Assembly: GCA_035480955.1 (NCBI GenBank)
Contig: DATIHF010000049.1
Coordinates: 1 to 12,177 of the forward strand
Source: DATIHF01 sp035480955
GTDB taxonomy: Bacteria; Patescibacteriota; Microgenomatia; Woykebacterales; RBG-16-39-9b
Reading direction: 5' to 3'
DNA: 12,177 nucleotides
Positions 1-6,729 of the stretch are shown here, in pieces. The notes under the pieces were generated by a model, which was not told the DNA's origin, made no database searches, and saw only the letters and a program-made list of their open reading frames with translations. The first letter of the stretch is position 1. Each line of letters starts with the position of its first letter. Position numbers and translations under genes: made by a program.

Positions 1-433
1 TGATTGGTTGCGCCACAATTTCACCAACAAACCCGATGGGATGCCGGGATCGACTCTGGGAATGGATAATATTCAATCTGTGATCGCTCCTTTCCTGATT
101 CACGAATATGATCTCGGTAAAGGACAATCCCCTGCTGATCAAAATCTGATAAAAAGTTCCTCTGCGGTAGTGGTGATCGGATCTAAAAACGATGAAACAA
201 AAAGTTGGGTAAAGGTAGGGGAGCTCTACGAAAAAATCGTTCTTTTGGGAACCAAAAATGGTTTGAGCAATGCGACCATGGCCTCACTTATCGAACTGGG
301 AGATTTACACAAAAAACTCGCAGAAGTGATCGAGATGAAAAGCAGACCACAAATATTTTTCCGGTTGGGATATTCTGATGTAAAGGCAAAAAGATCACCA
401 AGGCGTTCGCTGAAAGATGTTTTAATTACTTAA
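1..433 (+). CDS. Nitroreductase-family protein, C-terminal part (5' end outside window)
   Basis: The reading frame is open from the left edge (first full codon at base 2) to TAA at 431-433, leaving 143 residues. A TTG at 8-10 is not a credible start because the frame continues upstream into the edge. The end matches FMN-dependent nitroreductase-like proteins, including the Acg-like group: a 'W(V/L)..GE..E...L' helix near residue 70, then 'RPQIFFRLGY' and a final 'SPRRSLKDVL' tail, which is the usual close of that fold. These proteins bind FMN at a dimer interface and reduce varied substrates with NAD(P)H; the substrate here cannot be told. The FMN-binding N-terminal half is missing from the window. 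The gene overlaps the convergent methyltransferase by 8 bp. Confidence 0.72.
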   Translation, partial: DWLRHNFTNKPDGMPGSTLGMDNIQSVIAPFLIHEYDLGKGQSPADQNLIKSSSAVVVIGSKNDETKSWVKVGELYEKIVLLGTKNGLSNATMASLIELGDLHKKLAEVIEMKSRPQIFFRLGYSDVKAKRSPRRSLKDVLIT

Positions 434-1460
434 ACCCATAAATTAAAGCATTTCCAGGAGCTCTGAGTTTTTTCATTTTTACTTCTTTCAACCCCACTTC
501 GTTAAACCATTTTTCTACCTCACTGAAAGAATAAGTTTTTCCTCCAGCTTGGTTAAAGAGCATCAACCCTTGAGCAGCTGCAACGGTCTTTGCAAGATCA
601 GAGTTGCCGGAAGCGTTCTTTATCTGATCCAAAATCACATACATTCCACCAGGATTTAAGGCTTGGTAAATTTTCTTTGTTAGCCTCAGGTTTATATCAT
701 CCTTTAACCCGTGTATCAGGTTAAAAGCAAAAATTACATCATATTTTTTGTCAAAATTATCTTTTAAAGCGTCTCCAACTAAAAATTTGACTCTATCAGA
801 CATTTTTTTCTCGCGAATCACTTCGTTTGCATATTTTTCAACTGGCTTTAGATCTAAAATAGTCCCTTTCATACCGGGAATTTTGTTGCAATACGCTATC
901 GTGTGTAAACCATGTGAACCACCAATATCCAAAACTGTCTTCCATTCAGATTTCTTTGGGAGAATCTTTGCAATTTCTTCTGCATTAGAACCACCAATTT
1001 CTATCATCGTTTTATTGAAAATATCCCACTGCTCAGGTGTGAAAAGATCAAGATTAACATCTCTTGGCTCCCCTCTTTTTACATTTTCTTCTAATTCTCC
1101 TAGCGCATCAAAAACATAAGCTGAGAACAGTATTGTATTTTTCATTGAACTATTGGAGTTTTGTGAAAAAAACTTTCTTCCTCGTTTTGTTAAAGAGTAA
1201 TTGTCACTTTTTTTCTCGACGTAACCAAGAGCAACTACACAATCCATAATTGGCTCCAAACTGTTGGGTTTTGAATCAGTTTTTCTTGCAAGCTCCTCCA
1301 AAGTAAAGTTACTTTTATCCAAAATTTCAAAAATATTTAGCTGTATTGCAATTTGAAGTGCTCGACCTAATATTACGTTCGTCAAGGAATCAAGCAATGG
1401 GTGAGGTATAACGTTTGTTCTCAAAAGGATGCTCTCTAGCAAACTGAACTTGTGTATCAT
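426..1460 (-). CDS. Class I SAM-dependent O-methyltransferase (Methyltransf_2-like)
   Basis: The protein has 344 residues. About residues 28-100 form a winged-helix/dimerisation domain, with 'LNIFEILD', 'TLEELARKT' and 'LTKRGRKF' as in the plant-type and bacterial O-methyltransferase family 2. The Rossmann SAM domain follows: motif I 'LDIGGSHG' (177-184), acidic D203 after strand 2, 'GD' 229-230, and the post-motif 'LNPGGMYVILD' (269-278). H250 in 'FNLIHGLKDD' sits where this family carries its catalytic base. Substrate unknown; such enzymes usually methylate phenolic or quinone-like small molecules. The ATG start is backed by AAGGAG about five bases upstream. It is divergent from the histidine kinase with only 40 bp between, and it is AT-rich compared with the housekeeping genes to the right, so transfer is possible. 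Confidence 0.85.
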   Translation of the reverse strand: MIHKFSLLESILLRTNVIPHPLLDSLTNVILGRALQIAIQLNIFEILDKSNFTLEELARKTDSKPNSLEPIMDCVVALGYVEKKSDNYSLTKRGRKFFSQNSNSSMKNTILFSAYVFDALGELEENVKRGEPRDVNLDLFTPEQWDIFNKTMIEIGGSNAEEIAKILPKKSEWKTVLDIGGSHGLHTIAYCNKIPGMKGTILDLKPVEKYANEVIREKKMSDRVKFLVGDALKDNFDKKYDVIFAFNLIHGLKDDINLRLTKKIYQALNPGGMYVILDQIKNASGNSDLAKTVAAAQGLMLFNQAGGKTYSFSEVEKWFNEVGLKEVKMKKLRAPGNALIYGFK

Positions 1461-1465
1461 ATTTT

Positions 1466-1471
1466 CTCCTT
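1466..1471 (-). promoter_or_regulatory. Shine-Dalgarno of the methyltransferase gene
   Basis: On the minus strand AAGGAG lies five bases before the ATG at 1460. It is one of few clear SD sites in the window and fixes this start. The kinase on the other side of the same 40-bp gap has none. Confidence 0.75.
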
Positions 1472-1500
1472 GGAATTATGTTAAAATTATTTAAAATCCC

Positions 1501-3753
1501 ATGGATTTACTTATACTTGTTTTCTCAATTTTAGGCAATTTATCTCTAGGTTTATTAGTTTATTTCAAAAACCCTAAAAGCACAACTAATAGGTTATTTT
1601 TTGCCTTAACGCTTAGTCTTTTTCTAATGCTTACGGCGAATTATTTTTCAGTCGGGGATCACGATCCTAGCACCATATTAACGGGGATCAGATTTGCAAT
1701 GTTTTTCGCATCTGCCGTCTCATATTTTTATCTTCTTTTTGTCTTAACATTTCCCAAATCAACTCTCCAGCTCCAAACGAGAAAATTCATTATCCTCACT
1801 GCACTTACACTTACTACAATGCTGGTTGATATCTCAGCATATACTTTTACATCGATTAAACTCACTGACTCAGGTGCCCAACCAACTCCAGGCCCAGGGA
1901 TTATTCTGTTCGCTATTGTTACAGTTGGTTCTGTTATTGCTTCAATTTATACCCTTATACATAAATCTAGGCACTCTACTGGGGTGGAAAAGACCCAATT
2001 TAACTTTATCTTATTGGGTACATCTGTAATGTTTGGCTTGATAATCACAACCGTATTTATCCCAGTAAATGTTTTCCAATACTCTGCATTTGCACCACTC
2101 TTACCCGTCTACACGCTGGCCTTTGTAGGTGCAACTGCTTACGCTATTGTACGTCATAGGCTGCTTGATGTTCGGGTAATAGTAGCTAGAACAGTAGCTT
2201 ATGTTGGTGTAGCAACTGTTTTATTTGTTTTCTATATACTTCTATCTGTTTTAGCAGCCACATTTTTCCTTGCAACACCTTTTACAGTTCGACAAATAGC
2301 AGTTCTCAGTATTATAAGTATCATTACGGGATATACATTTCAACCATTACGGATTCTTTTTACTCGGCTAACGGATAATATTTTCTATAAGAACGACTAC
2401 GACTCCAATCTTTTTCTTTCTAGTCTTACAAAAGTCATGGCAGAGGCTATTTTGATCGATGATATCGCCCACAAGCTTCTCCAAAAAATAATTTCAGAAA
2501 TGCGAATCACTAGGGGTGCTTTTGTCCTCACCGACGCGGGCAAGATCTTTGTGACTGAACCTCAAGGCTACAAAGAAGAGCCGAAATTTTCCGAAAAAGA
2601 TGTTTTTGCCCTGCAGGCGCTGGATAAAAACCTTATTTTCGAGGAGCTTGAGGAGGGTCCCTCGAAAGATCTGATGAGAAAGCTCAATGTCACCGTCGTG
2701 ATCCCTCTCAAAACCCAAGTCGACCACGTTGGTCTGCTCTTTTTGGGTGAGAAAGCCTCGGGTGAGATTTACTCAGCCAAAGACATTAAGGTACTGGAAA
2801 TTTTCTCTCCCGAAGCGGCGATTTCTTTTGAAAATGCTAAGAGTGTTGAGAAAATCCGCCGGTTCAACATCACCTTGAAAGAGCAGGTCGAGCGAGCGAC
2901 TCACGAACTCAAAGACGCTAACGCCCAGCTCAAAGAGCTGGATAAACTCAAAGACGAATTTTTGTCGGTCGCTTCCCATGACCTACGTACACCAATGACC
3001 GCGATCAAAGGCTACCTCTGGATGGCGATCAACGAGAGAGCTGGCAAAATCACCAACCCTGACCTCAAACGCTATCTGGACATCTCTTATACTAGTGCGG
3101 AGCGCATGATTCAGCTCATCAATGACCTTTTGAACGTTTCCCGTATCAAAGCCGGCCGGATGCAGATGGTTTTTGAAGGTCTCGACCTCAAACCTTTGAT
3201 GGACCAGATCTTTGCCGAGATCATGTCCAAAGCCGCGGAGAAGAAAATCATCTTAAAGTATGAGGCCGACGCCGGGATTCCTAAAGTAATTTTGGACAAG
3301 CAGCGCTTCCCAGAGATTTTGCAAAACCTCATTGGTAACGCGATCAAATTCACTCCTGAAAAAGGCAAGATCACCGTCACTGCTAAAAAATCAAAAGAAA
3401 AAGGCCTAGTGGAGATCGCCGTCACCGACACTGGGGTCGGTCTCTCCAAAGAAGACTCCAGTAAATTGTTTGAAAAATACGGCCGCATCGAAAGCTCTTA
3501 CACCGCGGCCAAGACTTCTGGTGGTACTGGACTCGGGCTCTACATCACGAAAAATTATGTCGATATGCACGGCGGGAAAATCTGGGTCGAGTCCGAGGTC
3601 GGCAAAGGCACCAGCTTCATCTTTACTCTGAAAATCGCCGATGATGAAGAGCTGAAAAAAATGAACGCGGCACAGAAAAAAGAAACTTCTCCGACCATCC
3701 CCCAACCAGGTAATAGCGTTGCCCGTGAGGCAACTGTTACAATAGGCAAATGA
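1501..3753 (+). CDS. Membrane sensor histidine kinase: 7TM-type sensor, GAF, HisKA, HATPase
   Basis: The protein has 750 residues. About nine hydrophobic segments span residues 2-283, resembling the 'N-terminal 7TM' sensor of histidine kinases plus two further helices. A GAF-like domain follows (about 300-455), then a coiled coil (about 460-490). The H-box is 'SHDLRTP' with phospho-acceptor His493. The ATPase domain shows N-box N609/N613, G1 'DTGVGL' (D643), F-box 'KLFEKYG' and G2 'GGTGLGL' (674-680). All catalytic motifs are present, so it should autophosphorylate and pass phosphate to a response regulator, but none is encoded in the window. A 40-residue polar tail follows the ATPase. No SD precedes the ATG, yet the N-terminal helix starts immediately, so the start is plausible. 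GC content changes sharply near 2460-2530. The stop overlaps the next gene as ATGA. Confidence 0.93.
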   Translation: MDLLILVFSILGNLSLGLLVYFKNPKSTTNRLFFALTLSLFLMLTANYFSVGDHDPSTILTGIRFAMFFASAVSYFYLLFVLTFPKSTLQLQTRKFIILTALTLTTMLVDISAYTFTSIKLTDSGAQPTPGPGIILFAIVTVGSVIASIYTLIHKSRHSTGVEKTQFNFILLGTSVMFGLIITTVFIPVNVFQYSAFAPLLPVYTLAFVGATAYAIVRHRLLDVRVIVARTVAYVGVATVLFVFYILLSVLAATFFLATPFTVRQIAVLSIISIITGYTFQPLRILFTRLTDNIFYKNDYDSNLFLSSLTKVMAEAILIDDIAHKLLQKIISEMRITRGAFVLTDAGKIFVTEPQGYKEEPKFSEKDVFALQALDKNLIFEELEEGPSKDLMRKLNVTVVIPLKTQVDHVGLLFLGEKASGEIYSAKDIKVLEIFSPEAAISFENAKSVEKIRRFNITLKEQVERATHELKDANAQLKELDKLKDEFLSVASHDLRTPMTAIKGYLWMAINERAGKITNPDLKRYLDISYTSAERMIQLINDLLNVSRIKAGRMQMVFEGLDLKPLMDQIFAEIMSKAAEKKIILKYEADAGIPKVILDKQRFPEILQNLIGNAIKFTPEKGKITVTAKKSKEKGLVEIAVTDTGVGLSKEDSSKLFEKYGRIESSYTAAKTSGGTGLGLYITKNYVDMHGGKIWVESEVGKGTSFIFTLKIADDEELKKMNAAQKKETSPTIPQPGNSVAREATVTIGK

Positions 3754-4028
3754 TCAAACTCACTCTCGATACGACGCTCGCCAAAGTCGCTAAGGTTAGC
3801 TTAACTAGTGAAGAGAAAACTTTAGTTGAGGTAACTGGCACTTCTCCCCTGCCGGCAATTGAGGAGGCTCTGAAAAAAGCTGGTTTGAAGCTCGCGGAAA
3901 TCGATCAGTTTGACTCTCTTCCTGGTCCCGGCTCCTACACGGGCGTGCGGATTGGAGCCGCGGTCGCCAATACTCTAAATTTTGCTCTTGGAAAAAAATT
4001 CGAACTAATTGAGCCAATCTATCAGTAA
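3750..4028 (+). CDS. tsaB: Minimal TsaB-like protein (t6A synthesis dimerisation subunit, N-terminal half only)
   Basis: The protein has 92 residues. It starts 'MIKLTLDTT', the phosphate-1-like strand of the ASKHA fold, and carries 'GPGSYTGVRIG' (59-69), the signature of TsaB. TsaB pairs with TsaD, with TsaE, to attach threonylcarbamoyl to A37 of ANN-decoding tRNAs. Bacterial TsaB is usually about 220-230 residues; this one ends just after the first ASKHA subdomain. No continuation exists downstream, since uppP ends one base later on the other strand, so this is a compact form or a truncation rather than a frameshift visible here. The start ATG overlaps the kinase stop by four bases (ATGA), implying translational coupling. 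Function beyond the fold is an inference. Confidence 0.8.
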   Translation: MIKLTLDTTLAKVAKVSLTSEEKTLVEVTGTSPLPAIEEALKKAGLKLAEIDQFDSLPGPGSYTGVRIGAAVANTLNFALGKKFELIEPIYQ

Positions 4029-4029
4029 A

Positions 4030-4857
4030 TTATCCTCGGAATAACACGAGGAGAATGATTGACACTCCAACTACTATCCGATAAATCACAAAAATATTGA
4101 AATTGTTTTTTGCTACATAGCGCAGCAAAAATTTGATGGCAATGAAACCAGAAATGGCCGCGGAAACCATCCCCACGAGGAAAACCCCACCAGAGCCCCC
4201 GGCAAGTGAGCCGTGGAGGATTTCTTTGAGTTTGATCGCTCCCGCTCCCACGATCACCGGCGTCGAGAGTAAAAAAGAAAAGCGGGTGGCGGTGACTCGG
4301 TCGAGACCGCGGAACAAACCGGTCGTGATCGTGACACCACTGCGCGAAACTCCTGGGAAAAGGGCGAGACACTGGGCTAGTCCAACCAAAATCGAATCAA
4401 CCAAATTCAAATCTTTCTCTGCTCGATCACCTTTGTCTCGTCGGTCGGCCCAAAAAAGGACAAAAGAAAAGATAATTAGTAAAACAGCGACCAGAAGCGG
4501 CTCTCGGAGATAGCTTTCAACATATTTATCAAAGAAAAAGCCGATGATTGCCGCCGGGATCGAGCCAATTATTATCAGACTCAAGAGTCGAGCGCGCGTA
4601 TCATTCCAAACAGCAGTTGTTCCTTTTGGTAAGGTCTTGAAGAAAGCTCCGAAAAGCGCAATCCAGTCTTTCCAAAAGAAAGCGACCACAGCCACGGCGG
4701 TACCCAAATGCAGGGCCACATCAAAAGCCAGAGAGTCCACCACCCCGTGCCAATTGAATAGGTATGGAACTAGTATCAGGTGTCCCGAGGAAGAGATAGG
4801 GAGAAACTCGCTGGCTCCTTGAACTAAACCTAAAATTAGTGCTTGAAAAATTTCCAT
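4030..4857 (-). CDS. uppP: Undecaprenyl-diphosphatase UppP (BacA family)
   Basis: The protein has 275 residues, normal for the family, and is an integral membrane protein with about eight hydrophobic segments. It removes a phosphate from undecaprenyl diphosphate to regenerate the carrier lipid used for peptidoglycan and surface polymers. The first signature 'QGASEFLPISSSGH' (13-26) supplies the conserved Glu17 and His26. The second, 'PGVSRSG' (168-174), supplies Arg172. Gln13 stands where E. coli has its first Glu, a common family variant. It is the last gene of the minus-strand run, 5 bp after the spermidine-synthase-like gene, and its stop lies 1 bp from the convergent tsaB stop. The SD is weak (AAAG-like). 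Overproduction of this family gives bacitracin resistance, but here it reads as a core gene. Confidence 0.95.
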   Translation of the reverse strand: MEIFQALILGLVQGASEFLPISSSGHLILVPYLFNWHGVVDSLAFDVALHLGTAVAVVAFFWKDWIALFGAFFKTLPKGTTAVWNDTRARLLSLIIIGSIPAAIIGFFFDKYVESYLREPLLVAVLLIIFSFVLFWADRRDKGDRAEKDLNLVDSILVGLAQCLALFPGVSRSGVTITTGLFRGLDRVTATRFSFLLSTPVIVGAGAIKLKEILHGSLAGGSGGVFLVGMVSAAISGFIAIKFLLRYVAKNNFNIFVIYRIVVGVSIILLVLFRG

Positions 4858-4862
4858 TTTCT

Positions 4863-5507
4863 TTAAGGATAAGCGTAAATGATAACATTGTCGGTTCGCA
4901 CTGAACCGCGAATCAGCAGTACATCACTAGTTGTAAAAATCGAATCAATAAATGCCATGTAGCGCTCCAAGGCGGCTTTGTCTTCAAAAATTTTGTTGAT
5001 CACCACTACTCCACCACTATTGACTAGCTTTTTCACCTTGATAAAAAATTCCTCTGACTCAGTCCCCACCGCGACGGCCCCGTGAGAAAAAAGATCCACC
5101 GCGACTAGATCGTATTTGTAACGCGCGTCAGAAACAAATTTCAAAGCGTCTTCAACGATAATGTTGACGTTTTTTTCTTTAAAATCAAAAAACTTTTTCC
5201 CCAGCTCAACCATCAGGGGATCAATCTCAACTCCGTCGATGGCGATCGGTCCAAATTTATTGGTCAGAAGTTTGGCGATCGTCCCTCCGGCCAAACCCAA
5301 GATCAAAACTCGGCTGTCTTTCCCTAAGGAGGGAATATTTTGGATAAAACCGTCCCAGTAGCTTCCGGTGAGACCTTTTTTGTTGAGATTGCGCGATTGA
5401 GTGTAGCCCGCCGCGATCAAACGGCGCTCCCCGAAACTCTCAATCACTTTGATGTCACCGTTGCGGCTACTCTGTCCTTGAAAGAGTGTCTTTGCCCAGA
5501 ATGTCAC
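4863..5507 (-). CDS. Spermidine-synthase-fold protein, probably not a true aminopropyltransferase
   Basis: This is a Rossmann protein of the spermidine synthase/methyltransferase superfamily. Numbered from a GTG at 5507 (214 residues) it has an N-terminal beta region ('KTLFQGQS', 'IKVIESFGERRL', 'GYTQS'), the nucleotide loop 'GLAGGT' (71-76), the acidic 'VEIDP' (93-97), 'VEDA' and 'YDLVAVDLF'. The catalytic 'D-S-x-D-P' of real spermidine synthases is replaced by 'DLFSHG', so aminopropyl transfer is doubtful; a methyltransferase-like role is as likely. Start is uncertain. ATG 5537 overlaps serS by 71 bp with AAGG touching the ATG; GTG 5507 overlaps by 41 bp; GTG 5447 avoids overlap but cuts the conserved 'LFQGQS' strand. 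I favour 5507. The gene lies between serS and uppP in the same operon. Confidence 0.75.
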   Translation of the reverse strand: MTFWAKTLFQGQSSRNGDIKVIESFGERRLIAAGYTQSRNLNKKGLTGSYWDGFIQNIPSLGKDSRVLILGLAGGTIAKLLTNKFGPIAIDGVEIDPLMVELGKKFFDFKEKNVNIIVEDALKFVSDARYKYDLVAVDLFSHGAVAVGTESEEFFIKVKKLVNSGGVVVINKIFEDKAALERYMAFIDSIFTTSDVLLIRGSVRTDNVIIYAYP

Positions 5508-6729
5508 GGAGTACTTTGGGAACTCTGACGCTCCCATCCTTTTGTTGATAATTTTCTAAAATTGCCACCAGGATGCGTGGTATCGCGATGGCGGTGCCGT
5601 TGAGGATATGAACATAGCTTTTGCTGCCGTCTTCTTTTTGATAACGTATGTTGAGTCTTTTGGATTGGAAATGAGTCGTGGTGGAAATCGAGTGAGTCTC
5701 GCGGTATCTTTTTTGCGAGGGGATCCAAGTCTCAATATCGATCGTCTCTGCACTCGGAAAGCCCAGGTCCCCGGCGGCCAATTTTTTCACTTGGTAGGGG
5801 AGTCCCAACTCTTTCATTAGCTCCTCCGAAAGAACGAGCATTTCCCGACGGTATTTTTCATCATCCTCGGGTCGGACAAACTCGACCATCTCGACTTTAT
5901 CAAATTGATGGACTCGGAGGATCCCGTGGGTATCTTTTCCATAAGAGCCAGATTCTCGGCGGAAACAAGGGGAGATCGCCACGTATTTTTTTGGAAGCTC
6001 GCTCTTAGCGAAAACTTCCTTGGAATGCATCGGCACGATCGAGTGCTCCCCAGTACCAACCAGATAAAGATTTAGTTCTGAACCATTGTCCTCTTCGTTA
6101 ATATCTTTGACGAGGTAATAGTTGTCATTGCCACCGGCCTGCCAATAACCGAGTCCGCTAGTTATTTCCGAACGTATCAGTGCGGGCGGAAAAATTGGGG
6201 TAAAACCTTCTTTGACCAATCGAGAAGTAGCGAATTGGACCAAAGCCAACTCCAAGAGCGCGGCATCGCCTTTGAGATAAGCAAAGCGGGAACCGGAAAC
6301 TTTGGCAGCGCGGGGGATATCGATAATTCCTAGAGCCTCCCCGATTTTCACATGATCAGCGACTTCAAAATCAAATTTTGGCAAGTCTCCCACTTTGCGC
6401 AGCACTACCCCATCTTCTTCTCCACCTTCGGGAACATCAGAGAGTGGGGGATTGGGAATTTTGAAAAGTTCACGCAGATACTCCTCCTCTACCGCCGACA
6501 GGGAGTGTTCAAGTTTTTCTAGCTTTTCTTTTATTGCTCTTCCTTTTTCAATATCACGACTACTCGCCGCTTGGTTTTTTTCAGCACGAAGCTCGTCAAC
6601 TTCTTTGATCAGCTTGAGTCTTTGATCGTCGATTTCCACTAAATGGTCGAGGTTGACCTTGGCACCTTTACGCGCCAAAAGTTTCTCAACCTCTTCCCTA
6701 TTTTCTCTGATTTGTTTAATGTCGATCAT
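5467..6729 (-). CDS. serS: Seryl-tRNA synthetase
   Basis: The protein has 420 residues, standard for bacterial SerRS, which charges tRNA-Ser with serine and also supplies Ser-tRNA for selenocysteine where that is used. The N-terminal 'MIDIKQIREN' and a long coiled-coil arm (about 27-100) bind the tRNA variable arm. The class II core shows the 'VGTGEHS' loop (224-230), motif 2 'FRRESGSYGKDTHG' (256-269) with 'RVHQFDKVE', and motif 3 'NGTAIAIPRILVAILENYQ' (377-395), where most bacteria have an 'NGSGLAVGR'-like form. The start ATG lies inside the lysS stop region (14-bp overlap), so the two are probably translated in a coupled manner. The last residues overlap the following gene. Confidence 0.97.
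   Translation of the reverse strand: MIDIKQIRENREEVEKLLARKGAKVNLDHLVEIDDQRLKLIKEVDELRAEKNQAASSRDIEKGRAIKEKLEKLEHSLSAVEEEYLRELFKIPNPPLSDVPEGGEEDGVVLRKVGDLPKFDFEVADHVKIGEALGIIDIPRAAKVSGSRFAYLKGDAALLELALVQFATSRLVKEGFTPIFPPALIRSEITSGLGYWQAGGNDNYYLVKDINEEDNGSELNLYLVGTGEHSIVPMHSKEVFAKSELPKKYVAISPCFRRESGSYGKDTHGILRVHQFDKVEMVEFVRPEDDEKYRREMLVLSEELMKELGLPYQVKKLAAGDLGFPSAETIDIETWIPSQKRYRETHSISTTTHFQSKRLNIRYQKEDGSKSYVHILNGTAIAIPRILVAILENYQQKDGSVRVPKVLRDILGKDTLSRTE

Noticed and set aside
4033..4052. Hairpin TCCTCG/CGAGGA as a terminator between tsaB and uppP
   Set aside because: It lies within the uppP coding end and is not followed by a T run in either direction, so it is at most a weak pause.
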